From assembly GCF_012568645.1 (NCBI RefSeq), contig NZ_CP046192.1, positions 249,981 through 313,980 on the forward strand: a stretch of 64,000 nt of DNA, given 5' to 3'. Position numbers and translations under genes: made by a program. The stretch comes from Enterobacteriaceae endosymbiont of Donacia simplex (GTDB taxonomy: Bacteria; Pseudomonadota; Gammaproteobacteria; Enterobacterales; Enterobacteriaceae). Shown one piece after another: positions 46,374 to 56,117 of this stretch (positions are counted from its first letter, which is position 1; each line of letters begins with the position of its first letter). Below the pieces are notes generated by a model. It worked only from the letters and a program-made list of their open reading frames with translations. It had not been told where the DNA came from and made no database searches.

Positions 46374-48926
46374 TTATTTTTTTTTTGTTACTATATTAAA
46401 TATTTTTTGTGGTATATATATTATTTTTATTATTTTAACATTTATTAAAAGTTTAGATATTTTATTATGTGATAATATATATTCTTTAATATAATTCTGT
46501 TTATCTTTATATTTATTTAGTATAGATAGAATATATTTTTTTTTTCCGTCTATTTGAATTACAATTTTAAATTTATTATTTATTTTATTAGTATCAATGT
46601 TTGTAATTAAAGGCCATAACTCATAATCTATATTATTTTTATTTCCCATATATTTCCATAATACAAAACAAATATGTGGGGTAAAAGGATAAAGCATTTT
46701 TAATATAGATAATATTCCATTAAAAATAATGGTATAATCAATATCATTAAATATTTTATATTTTTTAACTTTATTAAATAAAATCATTATTGATGATATT
46801 GCTGTATTAAAAGATTGATTTTGTTCAAAATTATTTGTTATTTTAGTAATAGTTTTATTTATATAATTTTGTATTATTAATTGTTTTTTATTATAAGAAA
46901 AAAATAATTTATTTTTTTTAAGTTTTTGATAATTATCAGATAATTTTTTATATTTATAAATAAATTTCCATATTTTTTTTAAAAATCTATACATTCCTTT
47001 AATTCCTTTTTCTTGCCATTCTAAATCTATTGTTGGTGGAGCCGCAAACATAATAAAAAGACGTAAAGAATCTGCTCCATATTTTTCAATAATATTTTGA
47101 GGATCAATACCATTATTTTTAGACTTAGACATTTTAATCATACCATTATTAATTAATTTTCTTCCTTTATTATCAATAAAAATATTATTTTTTTTATCAA
47201 AAAAAACATTTTTTTCTTTAATCCAATGATACTTTTTTTTTTTATCTATATAATAATAAGAGTTTGCTAATACCATTCCTTGACATAATAAATTTTTAAC
47301 TGGTTCATTAGTATTTAATAATCCTACATCTCTCATTAATTTATGAAAAAAACGAAAATATATTAAATGCATGGTAGCATGTTCTATTCCACCAATATAT
47401 TGGTCTACAGGTAACCAGTATTGAGCATTTTTTTTATTTATCATACTATTTTTTTCATTATTACAAGTATATCTAGCATAATACCACGAAGATTCGATAA
47501 AAGTATCCAATGTATCTGTTTCTAATTGTCCTATTATTCCATTATAATTATATTGAAACCAATCTAAATTATTTTTAATTTTTTCACTATAACTATCTTT
47601 TATATTTTTATTAAAAAATTTTTCTGGAAAAATAAGAGGTAAATCTTTTTGTTGTAATGGTATACACTGTTTATTTTTTGTGTTAATTATAGGAATTGGG
47701 GTTCCCCATATACGTTGTCTTGAAATACTCCAATCTTTTAAATTAAAATATTTTTTATTAGATGCCTGTTTTTTAAAAATTAAATCTTGAATGATGAATT
47801 CATTATTATTTTTAATATTATTAGATAAATTTAATATTTTATTTTTTGATATAACTGACATATTATATTCTTGTATAAAATTATAATCTTGTTTATTATG
47901 TTGTGGATTACTAATAGTTGCTTTAATTTTACTATAAGAAGATAAATAATTTACAATTATTATTGGTATTTTTTTGTTTAGAACAATATTATATGCAAAT
48001 AATTCACTATTAATATATTTTATTTTATTAAATTGAAAATTATTTTTGTCTAAATAAGATAAAGATGAATATTTATTAATAAATTTTTTAATTTTTTTAT
48101 TATTTATAAATTTTTTACATATTGAATGATTATATAAAATTTTAATAAATGAAATATTATTAATAATATAATAATATTTTTTTTTTATAAATACACTGAA
48201 TGTATAATTAATATTATAAATTTTAAAAAAAATTTTTATTCCTTCTATTTTACCAATCCAATTTTTTTGCATATTTTTTATTTTTTTAGGCCAACCATCT
48301 AAAAATTTTAAATTATTAAGTAATTCTTCAGCATAATTAGTAATTTTTAAAAACCATTGTTGAACTTTTTTTTTTGTAACAATACTATTACATCTCCAAC
48401 AACATTTATTAATTACTTGTTCGTTAGCTAAGACAGTTTTATCAATAGGACACCAATTAACTATATCATTTTTTTTATATGCTAATCCTAATTTATATAA
48501 TTTTAAAAAAAACCATTGTTCCCAACGATAATAATTAGGATCACATGTTCTAATTTCTCTATCCCAATTAAAACTAAATCCCAATAATTGTAATTGTTTT
48601 TTCATATATAAAATATTATTCTTAGTCCATATATTAGGAGATATATTATGATTATGAGCGGCTATTTCAGCTGGCAATCCAAAAGCATCCCATCCAATTG
48701 GATGTAAAACATTTTTTCCTAACATTCTCTGATATCTTGCAATAACATCTCCTATAGTATAATTACGTACATGACCCATATGTAATTTTCCTGAAGGATA
48801 TGGTAACATTGAAAGACAGTAAAATTTTTGTTTATTATAATTTTCAATGACTTTAAAAGTTTTTTCAACTTCCCATTTTTTTTGTACATAAAATTCTATT
48901 TCTTTAGGAGAATATTCTTTTTTCAT
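46374..48926 (-). CDS. leuS: leucyl-tRNA synthetase with degraded editing site
   Basis: Class I synthetase that charges all tRNA-Leu species. It has 850 residues (E. coli 860). The synthetic site is intact: HMGH at 49-52, ESSWYYARYTC, GGIEHATMHL and KMSKS at 598-602. The CP1 editing domain (about 225-400) keeps its borders (NWIGKIEGI, DWSISRQRIWG) but not its active site. The Thr-rich TTRPDT peptide is replaced by FIKKKYYYI (246-254), and GTGAVMAVPxHDxRD by SYSKIKATISNPQHNKQD (330-347). Post-transfer proofreading is probably lost. Confidence 0.96.
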   Translation of the reverse strand: MKKEYSPKEIEFYVQKKWEVEKTFKVIENYNKQKFYCLSMLPYPSGKLHMGHVRNYTIGDVIARYQRMLGKNVLHPIGWDAFGLPAEIAAHNHNISPNIWTKNNILYMKKQLQLLGFSFNWDREIRTCDPNYYRWEQWFFLKLYKLGLAYKKNDIVNWCPIDKTVLANEQVINKCCWRCNSIVTKKKVQQWFLKITNYAEELLNNLKFLDGWPKKIKNMQKNWIGKIEGIKIFFKIYNINYTFSVFIKKKYYYIINNISFIKILYNHSICKKFINNKKIKKFINKYSSLSYLDKNNFQFNKIKYINSELFAYNIVLNKKIPIIIVNYLSSYSKIKATISNPQHNKQDYNFIQEYNMSVISKNKILNLSNNIKNNNEFIIQDLIFKKQASNKKYFNLKDWSISRQRIWGTPIPIINTKNKQCIPLQQKDLPLIFPEKFFNKNIKDSYSEKIKNNLDWFQYNYNGIIGQLETDTLDTFIESSWYYARYTCNNEKNSMINKKNAQYWLPVDQYIGGIEHATMHLIYFRFFHKLMRDVGLLNTNEPVKNLLCQGMVLANSYYYIDKKKKYHWIKEKNVFFDKKNNIFIDNKGRKLINNGMIKMSKSKNNGIDPQNIIEKYGADSLRLFIMFAAPPTIDLEWQEKGIKGMYRFLKKIWKFIYKYKKLSDNYQKLKKNKLFFSYNKKQLIIQNYINKTITKITNNFEQNQSFNTAISSIMILFNKVKKYKIFNDIDYTIIFNGILSILKMLYPFTPHICFVLWKYMGNKNNIDYELWPLITNIDTNKINNKFKIVIQIDGKKKYILSILNKYKDKQNYIKEYILSHNKISKLLINVKIIKIIYIPQKIFNIVTKKK

Positions 48927-49029
48927 ACAAAAATAATTCCTGAATATATTATTTAATATTTTATTAAATTAAAATAATTAATTATTTTACAAAAATTTTT
49001 TATTAATTATTATCTAATATAAATTTTAC

Positions 49030-49488
49030 TTAAAAATATGGATTATTATATCCAATTAATTTAAGTATTTTTATTTCTTTTAATTGCATTATACAAGTTT
49101 CTTTAATACTTTCATGATTATATGTTAATAAATGTAAACATGCATGTACAATAATATGTGCCCAATGAAATTTTAATGATTTTTTTTGTAAAAAAGATTC
49201 ATATTCAATAATTTCTTTACATAAAATAATATCACCTAATAATGTTTTTTTTAAAAAATTTTTTTCTAATAAAAAAGATAAAACATTAGTTGGTTTAGAA
49301 ATATTTAAATATTTTTTATTTAGTTTTAAAATAAATTCTTTTTCTACAATAGAAATATTTAATTCAATTTTTTGAATATTTTTTTTTGAAAAAATTTTAT
49401 ATAACCAATAAAAAATATCATTTTTTAAAGGTAAATTACTACTATTTTTACAAAAATTGTAATAATTTAGAACTATATTTAATTTCAT
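49030..49488 (-). CDS. ybeY: endoribonuclease / ribosome maturation factor YbeY
   Basis: Zinc metalloprotein needed for 16S 3'-end processing and 70S quality control. It has 152 residues (E. coli 155). The metal motif HIIVHACLHLLTYNH gives three His in the family HxxxHxxxxxH spacing. NVLSFLLE and LGDIILC are also conserved. It lies 18 bases after miaB; ybeZ, which separates them in E. coli, is missing. Confidence 0.95.
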   Translation of the reverse strand: MKLNIVLNYYNFCKNSSNLPLKNDIFYWLYKIFSKKNIQKIELNISIVEKEFILKLNKKYLNISKPTNVLSFLLEKNFLKKTLLGDIILCKEIIEYESFLQKKSLKFHWAHIIVHACLHLLTYNHESIKETCIMQLKEIKILKLIGYNNPYF

Positions 49489-49506
49489 AAAAACCTAAAA
49501 TAAAAA

Positions 49507-50847
49507 TTAATCTTTATATAAAGATATAAATTTTCCATATAAAGAATATATATAAGAATCAATAATTTTTACATTAATAAATTTACCAATATAATTTTTA
49601 TCACTTATAAAAAAAACTATTCTATTATTTTCTGTTTTTCCAAAATATTTATTATTTTGAGTTGATATACCTTCTACTAAAATAGTTTGTATTGTGTTTA
49701 ACATTTTTGTACTAAATTTTTTAGTTTGTTGTTTTATATAATGTTGTAATAAATATAATCTTCGTTTCTTTTCTAAAATATTTATATTATCTTTTATTTT
49801 ACTAGCAGGAGTTTTTGGTCTAGGAGAATAAATAAAACTAAAACCCATATCTAAATCTAGATCTAAAATTAAAGAAAGAGTATTTTCAAAATCTTTTTTC
49901 GTTTCTCCTGGAAATCCAACTATAAAATCAGAACTAATTTGAATATTAGGTCTAACAATTCTAAGTTTATTTATTATTTGAATATATTCAGAAATATTAT
50001 ATCTTCTTTTCATTAAAGATAAAATCTTATCAGAACCACTTTGTACTGGTAAATGTAAAAAATTTACTAATTTAGGAATTTTCTTATATACATTAATTAA
50101 ATCATCAGAAAAGTCTTTTGGATGACTTGTAGTAAATCTAATTCTTTTTATATTATCTATTTGAGAAATTAATAGTAATAGTTTTGTAAAAGTATAAGAT
50201 TTTTTATTTTTATTATCAAAATAATTATAAGAATTAACATTTTGTCCTAATAAATGTATTTCTTTAACTCCTTGAATAGATAAATTTTTAATTTCTAAAA
50301 GTATATCTTGATAAGGTCTACTAATTTCTTTTCCTCTAGTATGAGGTACTATACAATAAGTACAATATTTATTACAACCTTCTATAATTGAAATAAAAGA
50401 ACTTACATTTTTTGTTTTTGTTACAGGAAAAAATTGGAATTTTTCAATTTTCGGAAAGCTAATATCAATTAAATATTTTTTAAACTTACGTATTTTATAC
50501 ACCATTTGAGGTAATCTATGAATAGTTTGTGGACCAAAAATAATATCTACGTAATTTGCTCTATTTAATATTTTTTTACCTTCTTGTGTGGCAACACATC
50601 CTCCTACTCCAATAATAATAGATGGATTATTTTTTTTTAAATTTTTCCATCTTCCTAATTGATGAAATAATTTTTCTTGGGCTTTTTCTCTAATAGAACA
50701 AGTATTTAATATTAAAATATTTGCATTTTTTATAGATTTAGTAATTTTACAATTTAATCTATTTTCCATAAGATCAGCTATCTTAGAAGAATCATATTCA
50801 TTCATTTGACAGCCCCAAGTTTTAATATATAATTTATCATTTGACAT
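49507..50847 (-). CDS. miaB: tRNA-2-methylthio-N6-dimethylallyladenosine synthase MiaB
   Basis: Radical SAM methylthiotransferase acting on A37 of UNN-decoding tRNAs. It has 446 residues (E. coli 474). Auxiliary-cluster Cys are in [10 protein letters not shown] (C13), [11 protein letters not shown] and GGCVATQEG. The radical SAM triad is in [12 protein letters not shown]-terminal TRAM domain is present but short. It stands between ybeY and the tRNA Met-Leu-Gln operon, an E. coli-like arrangement. Confidence 0.97.
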   Translation of the reverse strand: MSNDKLYIKTWGCQMNEYDSSKIADLMENRLNCKITKSIKNANILILNTCSIREKAQEKLFHQLGRWKNLKKNNPSIIIGVGGCVATQEGKKILNRANYVDIIFGPQTIHRLPQMVYKIRKFKKYLIDISFPKIEKFQFFPVTKTKNVSSFISIIEGCNKYCTYCIVPHTRGKEISRPYQDILLEIKNLSIQGVKEIHLLGQNVNSYNYFDNKNKKSYTFTKLLLLISQIDNIKRIRFTTSHPKDFSDDLINVYKKIPKLVNFLHLPVQSGSDKILSLMKRRYNISEYIQIINKLRIVRPNIQISSDFIVGFPGETKKDFENTLSLILDLDLDMGFSFIYSPRPKTPASKIKDNINILEKKRRLYLLQHYIKQQTKKFSTKMLNTIQTILVEGISTQNNKYFGKTENNRIVFFISDKNYIGKFINVKIIDSYIYSLYGKFISLYKD

Positions 50848-50898
50848 AATTAAATAATTAATAATTTATTTTTTATAAAATTTTATAAAAAAATAACA

Positions 50899-50970
50899 CT
50901 GGGGTACCTGGATTTGAACCAGGGATGCCGGTATCAAAAACCGGTGCCTTAACCACTTGGCTATACCCCA
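50899..50970 (-). tRNA. tRNA-Gln(UUG)
   Basis: Cloverleaf with acceptor TGGGGTA/TACCCCA (50964-50970 with 50900-50906), anticodon UUG in TTTTTGATA, and discriminator G at 50899. No CCA is encoded. It is last of a Met-Leu-Gln operon equivalent to the front of E. coli metT-leuW-glnU. Confidence 0.96.
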
Positions 50971-50987
50971 TTTATATTATTAAACTT

Positions 50988-51073
50988 TGCGGAAGACGAG
51001 ATTTGAACTCGTATTATAAATAAAATAACCAGAACCTAAATCTGGTGCGTCTACCAAATTCCGCCACTCCCGC
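50988..51073 (-). tRNA. tRNA-Leu(UAG)
   Basis: Class II tRNA of 86 bases with a long variable arm. Acceptor GCGGGAG/CTTCCGC (51067-51073 with 50989-50995), anticodon UAG in ATTTAGGT, and discriminator A at 50988. The variable arm is almost all A/T. No CCA is encoded. It corresponds to leuW. Confidence 0.96.
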
Positions 51074-51090
51074 AAATTATTTTTTTATTT

Positions 51091-51166
51091 TAGCTACGAT
51101 GGGATTTGAACCCATGACCTCAGCGTTATGAGTGCTGTGCTCTAACCAAGACTGAGCTACGTAGCT
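51091..51166 (-). tRNA. elongator tRNA-Met(CAU)
   Basis: Cloverleaf with acceptor AGCTACG/CGTAGCT (51160-51166 with 51092-51098), anticodon CAU in CTCATAA, and discriminator A at 51091. The D-loop reads AGTCTTGGTTA, two bases longer than E. coli metT. The anticodon stem closes with an A-C mismatch at 31-39. No CCA is encoded. Assignment as elongator Met rather than tRNA-Ile2 rests on its metT position and sequence. Confidence 0.9.
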
Positions 51167-51180
51167 AATAATTATTTTAT

Positions 51181-51209
51181 ATTATGTAAATAATAAAGTA
51201 TAACGTCAA
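51181..51209 (-). promoter_or_regulatory. sigma70-type promoter of the tRNA Met-Leu-Gln operon
   Basis: Minus strand TTGACG (51204-51209), a 17-base spacer and CATAAT (51181-51186) lie just upstream of tRNA-Met. Each hexamer matches consensus at five of six positions. The -10 ends 14 bases before the mature tRNA 5' end. Confidence 0.62.
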
Positions 51210-51266
51210 CTAATTTATTTATTTAATTTTATATTTAAATTAAATTTGTGAAAAGAGTAAAAAAAT

Positions 51267-52928
51267 ATGTATAAATATAATAATTTTTACAAAAAAAATT
51301 TTATTTTTAAAATAATTGAACATGATATAAAAAATAAAAAATATAATTTAATATGTACTAGATTTCCTCCAGAACCTAATGGTTATTTACATATAGGACA
51401 TATAAAATCTATTTGTTTAAATTTTTCAATTGCCAAATTTTATAGAGGAAAATGTTTTTTAAGAATTGATGATACTAATCCTTCTACAGAAAATATAAAA
51501 TATATTAAATCTATAAAAAAAGATTTAATATGGTTAGGATTTAAGTGGGATCAAAACATAAAATATACATCTAGTTATTTTAATATAATGTATAAATATG
51601 CTATTGATTTAATTAATAAAAATTTAGCTTATATTGATGAATTAAGTATAGAAAATATTCGAAATTATAGAGGTACATTATTAATACCTGGTATAAATAG
51701 TCCATATAGAGATCGACCAATAAAAGAAAATTTAAAATTATTTGAAAAAATGCGTTTAGGAAAATTTCCTGAGGGTAGTTTATCTTTGCGTGCAAAAATA
51801 GATATGAAATCAAAAATAATTATAATGAGAGATCCTGTATTATATAGAATTAAATTTCAAAAACATCATCAAACTAATAAAAAATGGTGTATATATCCAA
51901 CTTACGATTTTAGTCATTGTATATCTGATGCAATTGAAGGAATCACACATTCTTTATGTACATTAGAATTTCAAGATAATAGAATATTATATAATTGGAT
52001 TCTTGATCATATTAGTATAAAAAATCATCCTAAACAATATGAATTTTCAAAATTAAATATAGAATATGGAATAACTTCAAAAAGAAATATTAATATTTTA
52101 ATAAAAAACAAAATAGTTAATGGATGGGATGATCCTCGTTTATTAACTATTTCTGGATTACGAAGAAAAGGATATACAGCTTTATCTTTAAAAAATTTTT
52201 GTTATCGAATAGGAGTAACTAAGCAAAATAATACTATAGAAATGTCTTTTTTAGAATCTTGTATAAAATTAGAATTAAATAAATTAGCTCCTAGAGCAAT
52301 GGCAATACTAAGACCTTTAAAAATTATTATTGATAATTTTCCTTTAGAAAAAAAAATAAAATTAATAGTTCCTAATCACCCTAAAAATAAGGAAATGGGA
52401 TATAAAAATATTTATTTTACTAAAGAAATATATATAGATATTTTAGATTTTTCTGAATTTAAAAAAAAAGATTTTAAAAGACTTATTTTAGGAGGAAAAG
52501 TAAGATTAAGATATGCTTTTGTAATTAAAGCAAAAAAAATTATAAAAGATAAAAATAATAATATTCTTTGTATACATTGTATATATTATAATAATACATT
52601 AGGAATTAAAATAAATACAAAAGAAAATAAAATAAAAGGTATTATTCATTGGATATCTTGTTTATATACCCAACCTGCTAAATTTTATTTATATAATAAT
52701 TTATTTTTAAAAAAAAATATTAATAATAATGATAATATTTTAGAATTTTTAAATCCAAAATCATTATTAATATATAATGGATTTATACAAAAAAATTTAT
52801 TAAAAAATAATAAAAATAAACATTTTCAATTTGAAAGAGAAGGATATTTTTATTTTGATAAAAAATATTCAAATAAAAATAAAATAATTTTTAATAGGAT
52901 TTTATCATTAAAAAAAAAAAGTAAATAA
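51267..52928 (+). CDS. glnS: glutaminyl-tRNA synthetase
   Basis: Class I synthetase that charges tRNA-Gln directly. It has 553 residues (E. coli 554). The Rossmann fold has FPPEPNGYLHIGH with HIGH at 42-45, then RIDDTNP and DFSHCISDAIEGITHS. The KMSKS counterpart reads GITSKRN (E. coli VMSKRK). The C-terminal anticodon-binding barrels are Lys/Asn-rich. It ends at a perfect palindrome shared with the convergent fldA. Confidence 0.97.
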   Translation: MYKYNNFYKKNFIFKIIEHDIKNKKYNLICTRFPPEPNGYLHIGHIKSICLNFSIAKFYRGKCFLRIDDTNPSTENIKYIKSIKKDLIWLGFKWDQNIKYTSSYFNIMYKYAIDLINKNLAYIDELSIENIRNYRGTLLIPGINSPYRDRPIKENLKLFEKMRLGKFPEGSLSLRAKIDMKSKIIIMRDPVLYRIKFQKHHQTNKKWCIYPTYDFSHCISDAIEGITHSLCTLEFQDNRILYNWILDHISIKNHPKQYEFSKLNIEYGITSKRNINILIKNKIVNGWDDPRLLTISGLRRKGYTALSLKNFCYRIGVTKQNNTIEMSFLESCIKLELNKLAPRAMAILRPLKIIIDNFPLEKKIKLIVPNHPKNKEMGYKNIYFTKEIYIDILDFSEFKKKDFKRLILGGKVRLRYAFVIKAKKIIKDKNNNILCIHCIYYNNTLGIKINTKENKIKGIIHWISCLYTQPAKFYLYNNLFLKKNINNNDNILEFLNPKSLLIYNGFIQKNLLKNNKNKHFQFEREGYFYFDKKYSNKNKIIFNRILSLKKKSK

Positions 52929-52932
52929 ATAC

Positions 52933-52967
52933 ATAAAATCAATTATATTAAATATAATTGATTTTAT
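52933..52967. terminator. bidirectional terminator between glnS and fldA
   Basis: Two perfect 17-base arms (52933-52949 and 52951-52967) surround a single A, with two G/C pairs from ATCAATT/AATTGAT. It fills the 44-base space between the two convergent stop codons. T-runs follow only loosely, so strength is uncertain. Confidence 0.5.
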
Positions 52968-52972
52968 AAATA

Positions 52973-53485
52973 TTAAATTTTTAATTCTTTAGATATTTGT
53001 TGAGTCCAAGTTTTAATACGTAAATTAGTTAATTTTGGCTGTCTATCTTCATCAATAGTTAATCCTAAAAAATATTTTTTATTTTTTAAACTTTTAGTAT
53101 CATGAAAATAATATCCTTTAGTTGGCCAATATCCTATTATTTGAGCCTTATTAGTTTTAACAATATCATAAATTACTTTTATAGCATTACAAAAATATTC
53201 TCCATAATCTTCTTGATCACCACAACCAAATAAACCTAAATATTTATTTTTAAAATTTATTTTTTGTAAAATAGGTAAAAAATTTTCCCAATCACATTGT
53301 ACCTCTCCATAGTACCATGTTGGAACTCCAAATAAGAGGATATTATATTTTTCAATATCTTTTTTTTCAACTTCAGAAATATTAAAAACTGAAGAAATTT
53401 TTTTACTTAAAATTTTTTGTATTTTAAAAGCAACATTTTCAGTATTACCTGTATCACTACCAAAAAAGATACCAATTTTTGACAT
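52973..53485 (-). CDS. fldA: flavodoxin 1
   Basis: FMN electron carrier used by several reductive enzymes. It has 170 residues (E. coli 176). The FMN phosphate loop [12 protein letters not shown] is at residues 8-19. [17 protein letters not shown] and [16 protein letters not shown] bracket the isoalloxazine. It could feed electrons to MiaB and HemW. It is 13 bases after ybfF, consistent with E. coli fldA-ybfE-ybfF order with ybfE lost. Confidence 0.96.
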   Translation of the reverse strand: MSKIGIFFGSDTGNTENVAFKIQKILSKKISSVFNISEVEKKDIEKYNILLFGVPTWYYGEVQCDWENFLPILQKINFKNKYLGLFGCGDQEDYGEYFCNAIKVIYDIVKTNKAQIIGYWPTKGYYFHDTKSLKNKKYFLGLTIDEDRQPKLTNLRIKTWTQQISKELKI

Positions 53486-53498
53486 TATTATTTTTTCT

Positions 53499-54365
53499 CT
53501 AAAAATATTGTTTATAACATATTTTTAATATTACATTAAATACTAATTTTGTATTTTCAATATGTAATAAATGACCAACATTTTTAACATTATATATTTT
53601 AGCATTAGGAAATTGAGAAAAAATATTTTTATAATAATTTTTATTTATATAATTTGATTTTTCTCCTTTTAGGAAAAAAATATTTCCAGACCATTTAGAA
53701 ATTAAATTCCAATCTAAAATTTTTTGATATTCATTTTTTAATATTGGTAAATTAAATTCCCATTTACCATTTATAAATGTTTTTAATAATGTATTTATTA
53801 TATATTTATTCTTAATATATAATTTCATTATATAAAATGCATTTTTTCTTGTTAAAATTTTTTCTTGAGAAATTTTTTCTAATACAAAAAATATATTTTT
53901 ATTAAAAAATTGATATTTTACAGGAGCAATATCTAAAATAATAATAGTTTTAATATTATCTAATAAGTTAAATTGAGTAATATTCATAGCTATTTTACCA
54001 CCCATAGAATGGCCAATAAAAATAATATTTTTTTTTATATTTAAAAAACATAATGTATCTAATACATCTTTAGATAAAGAAATATAATTCATTTTTTTAT
54101 TTTGTGGTGATAAACCATGATTTCTAATATCTAATAATATAATTTTATATTTTAAATATTTATTTAAAAATATCCCCATTGAATATAAACTTTTTTTATT
54201 TCCAAATAATCCATGTAATATAATAATTGTATATTTTTCTTTAATAAAAGAACTATTATTTGGAATAATTAAATAACTAAGAATCATACAAAATAAATTT
54301 GTTAAAAAAAAATATTTTATCATATAAAATAAAAAAGTGAATTTTTTAATATAATTTAAAATCAT
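53499..54365 (-). CDS. ybfF: alpha/beta-hydrolase esterase YbfF
   Basis: Esterase of the alpha/beta-hydrolase fold with broad acyl-CoA activity in E. coli. The frame gives 288 residues against 254. Core motifs match: [27 protein letters not shown], the nucleophile elbow GHSMGGK, and the catalytic His in NVGHLLHIE. The first 26 residues form a hydrophobic stretch absent from the family. A start at Met27 (54287) would give 262 residues and align better; neither start has a Shine-Dalgarno. Confidence 0.9.
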   Translation of the reverse strand: MILNYIKKFTFLFYMIKYFFLTNLFCMILSYLIIPNNSSFIKEKYTIIILHGLFGNKKSLYSMGIFLNKYLKYKIILLDIRNHGLSPQNKKMNYISLSKDVLDTLCFLNIKKNIIFIGHSMGGKIAMNITQFNLLDNIKTIIILDIAPVKYQFFNKNIFFVLEKISQEKILTRKNAFYIMKLYIKNKYIINTLLKTFINGKWEFNLPILKNEYQKILDWNLISKWSGNIFFLKGEKSNYINKNYYKNIFSQFPNAKIYNVKNVGHLLHIENTKLVFNVILKICYKQYF

Positions 54366-54445
54366 GATATAATCAAATTTAAATAATATATTTTATTTAA
54401 AATATTTTAAAATTTTAATTATTAAATATTAATTAACAACATTAT

Positions 54446-56059
54446 ATGAAAAATATTAATCCTACAAAAACTATTTCCTGGAAATATTTAGAAAATCATT
54501 TACAAGAAATGAAAAAAACGACTATTAATGATTTATTTAAAATAGATAAAAATAGATTTGAAAATTTTTCAATTAATTTTGAAAACAAAATTCTGTTTGA
54601 TTATTCAAAAAATTTTATTAATAAAACAACTATACATTATTTAATAAATTTAGCTAAAGAAACTAAATGTATTGATGCTATTAATTCAATGTTTTATGGT
54701 AAAAAAATTAATATTACAGAACAAAAATCTGTATTACATACAGCATTAAGATATAATCATAATTATTTTTTAAAAAATAAAAAAATTTATAATAATATAG
54801 ATAAAATTTTAAAAAAAATTGAAAATATTTCTAATAATATTATTTCAGGAACATGGAAAGGTTATACAAATAAAAAAATTAAAAATATAATAAATATAGG
54901 AATAGGAGGTTCTCATTTAGGACCTTTAATGGTTACAGAATCATTACAAGAATATAAAAATAAATTAAATTTATTTTTTTTATCAAATATTGATTCAAAT
55001 AAATTAATAAAGATTATTAATAAAATAAAACCAGAAGAAAGTTTATTTATTATTGCATCAAAAACTTTTAGTACACAAGAAACAATGACTAATGCTTTAA
55101 GTATAAAGAAATGGTTTATAAAAAATATAAATATAAATTTAAATAAAGATATTTTTTCAAAACATTTTATTGCAGTTACAAATAATATTAATTCTGCAAT
55201 AGATTTTGGTATAAATAAAAACAATATTTTACCATTATTATCTGAAATAGGAGGACGATTTTCTTTATGGTCTTCCATTGGATTAAGCATATCTTTATCT
55301 ATTGGATTTAATAATTTTAAAAAATTATTACAAGGAGCAAATAAAATGGATTATCATTTTTTTTCTACTCCTATAAATAGGAATATTCCTATTATTATGG
55401 CTTTAATTAGTATCTGGTACAATAATTTTTGGAATACAGAAACAGAAGCAATAATCCCCTATTGCGATAATATGCGTTTTTTACCATCATATTTACAACA
55501 ATTAAATATGGAATCTAATGGTAAATCTATAGATAGAAATGGTAATAAAATAAAATACCAGACTAGCCCGATTATATGGGGAGATGTAGGTACTAACGGA
55601 CAACATTCTTTTTTTCAAATGTTACATCAAGGAACTAAATTGATACCATGTGATTTTATAGCTTCCGCTATATCTAATAGTAAAAAATATACAAATCATC
55701 ATATAAAACTTATTGCAAATTATATTGCACAAACGAAAGCATTAGCATTTGGTAATATAAATAGTTTTTCTTGTAAGAAAAATTTATATCAATGTTGTTT
55801 TGGAAATAAGCCAAGTAATTCTATTTTTTTAAAAAAAATAACTCCTTATAATTTAGGATTATTAATTTCATATTATGAACATAAAATTTTTATACAAGGA
55901 GTAATTTTAAATATATTTTCTTTTGACCAATGGGGAGTAGAATTAGGAAAAGAAATAGCTAATTATTTATATAAAGATCTAAATAAAAATAGTCAAAATA
56001 TAAATCAATATGATTACTCATCTCAAGGATTAATTAATTTTTATAAACATTTTCATTAA
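54446..56059 (+). CDS. pgi: glucose-6-phosphate isomerase
   Basis: Interconverts glucose 6-phosphate and fructose 6-phosphate. It has 537 residues (E. coli 549). The phosphate site GIGGSHLGPLMV, SKTFSTQET, the catalytic Glu in GGRFSLWSSIGL, the His in NGQHSFFQMLHQGT, and a Lys in the late FDQWGVELGKE are intact. The first 80 bases upstream are A/T-only and no Shine-Dalgarno is visible. Confidence 0.97.
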   Translation: MKNINPTKTISWKYLENHLQEMKKTTINDLFKIDKNRFENFSINFENKILFDYSKNFINKTTIHYLINLAKETKCIDAINSMFYGKKINITEQKSVLHTALRYNHNYFLKNKKIYNNIDKILKKIENISNNIISGTWKGYTNKKIKNIINIGIGGSHLGPLMVTESLQEYKNKLNLFFLSNIDSNKLIKIINKIKPEESLFIIASKTFSTQETMTNALSIKKWFIKNININLNKDIFSKHFIAVTNNINSAIDFGINKNNILPLLSEIGGRFSLWSSIGLSISLSIGFNNFKKLLQGANKMDYHFFSTPINRNIPIIMALISIWYNNFWNTETEAIIPYCDNMRFLPSYLQQLNMESNGKSIDRNGNKIKYQTSPIIWGDVGTNGQHSFFQMLHQGTKLIPCDFIASAISNSKKYTNHHIKLIANYIAQTKALAFGNINSFSCKKNLYQCCFGNKPSNSIFLKKITPYNLGLLISYYEHKIFIQGVILNIFSFDQWGVELGKEIANYLYKDLNKNSQNINQYDYSSQGLINFYKHFH

Positions 56060-56117
56060 AATTAATTTTTTATAATATATAAAATATTTTTATATTAAAA
56101 GATTTAATTAATTATAA

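Noticed and set aside
46374-48926. leuS as a pseudogene because of its degenerate middle third
   Set aside because: The frame is intact over 850 codons, and the synthetic site and CP1 borders are conserved; only the editing pocket has decayed.
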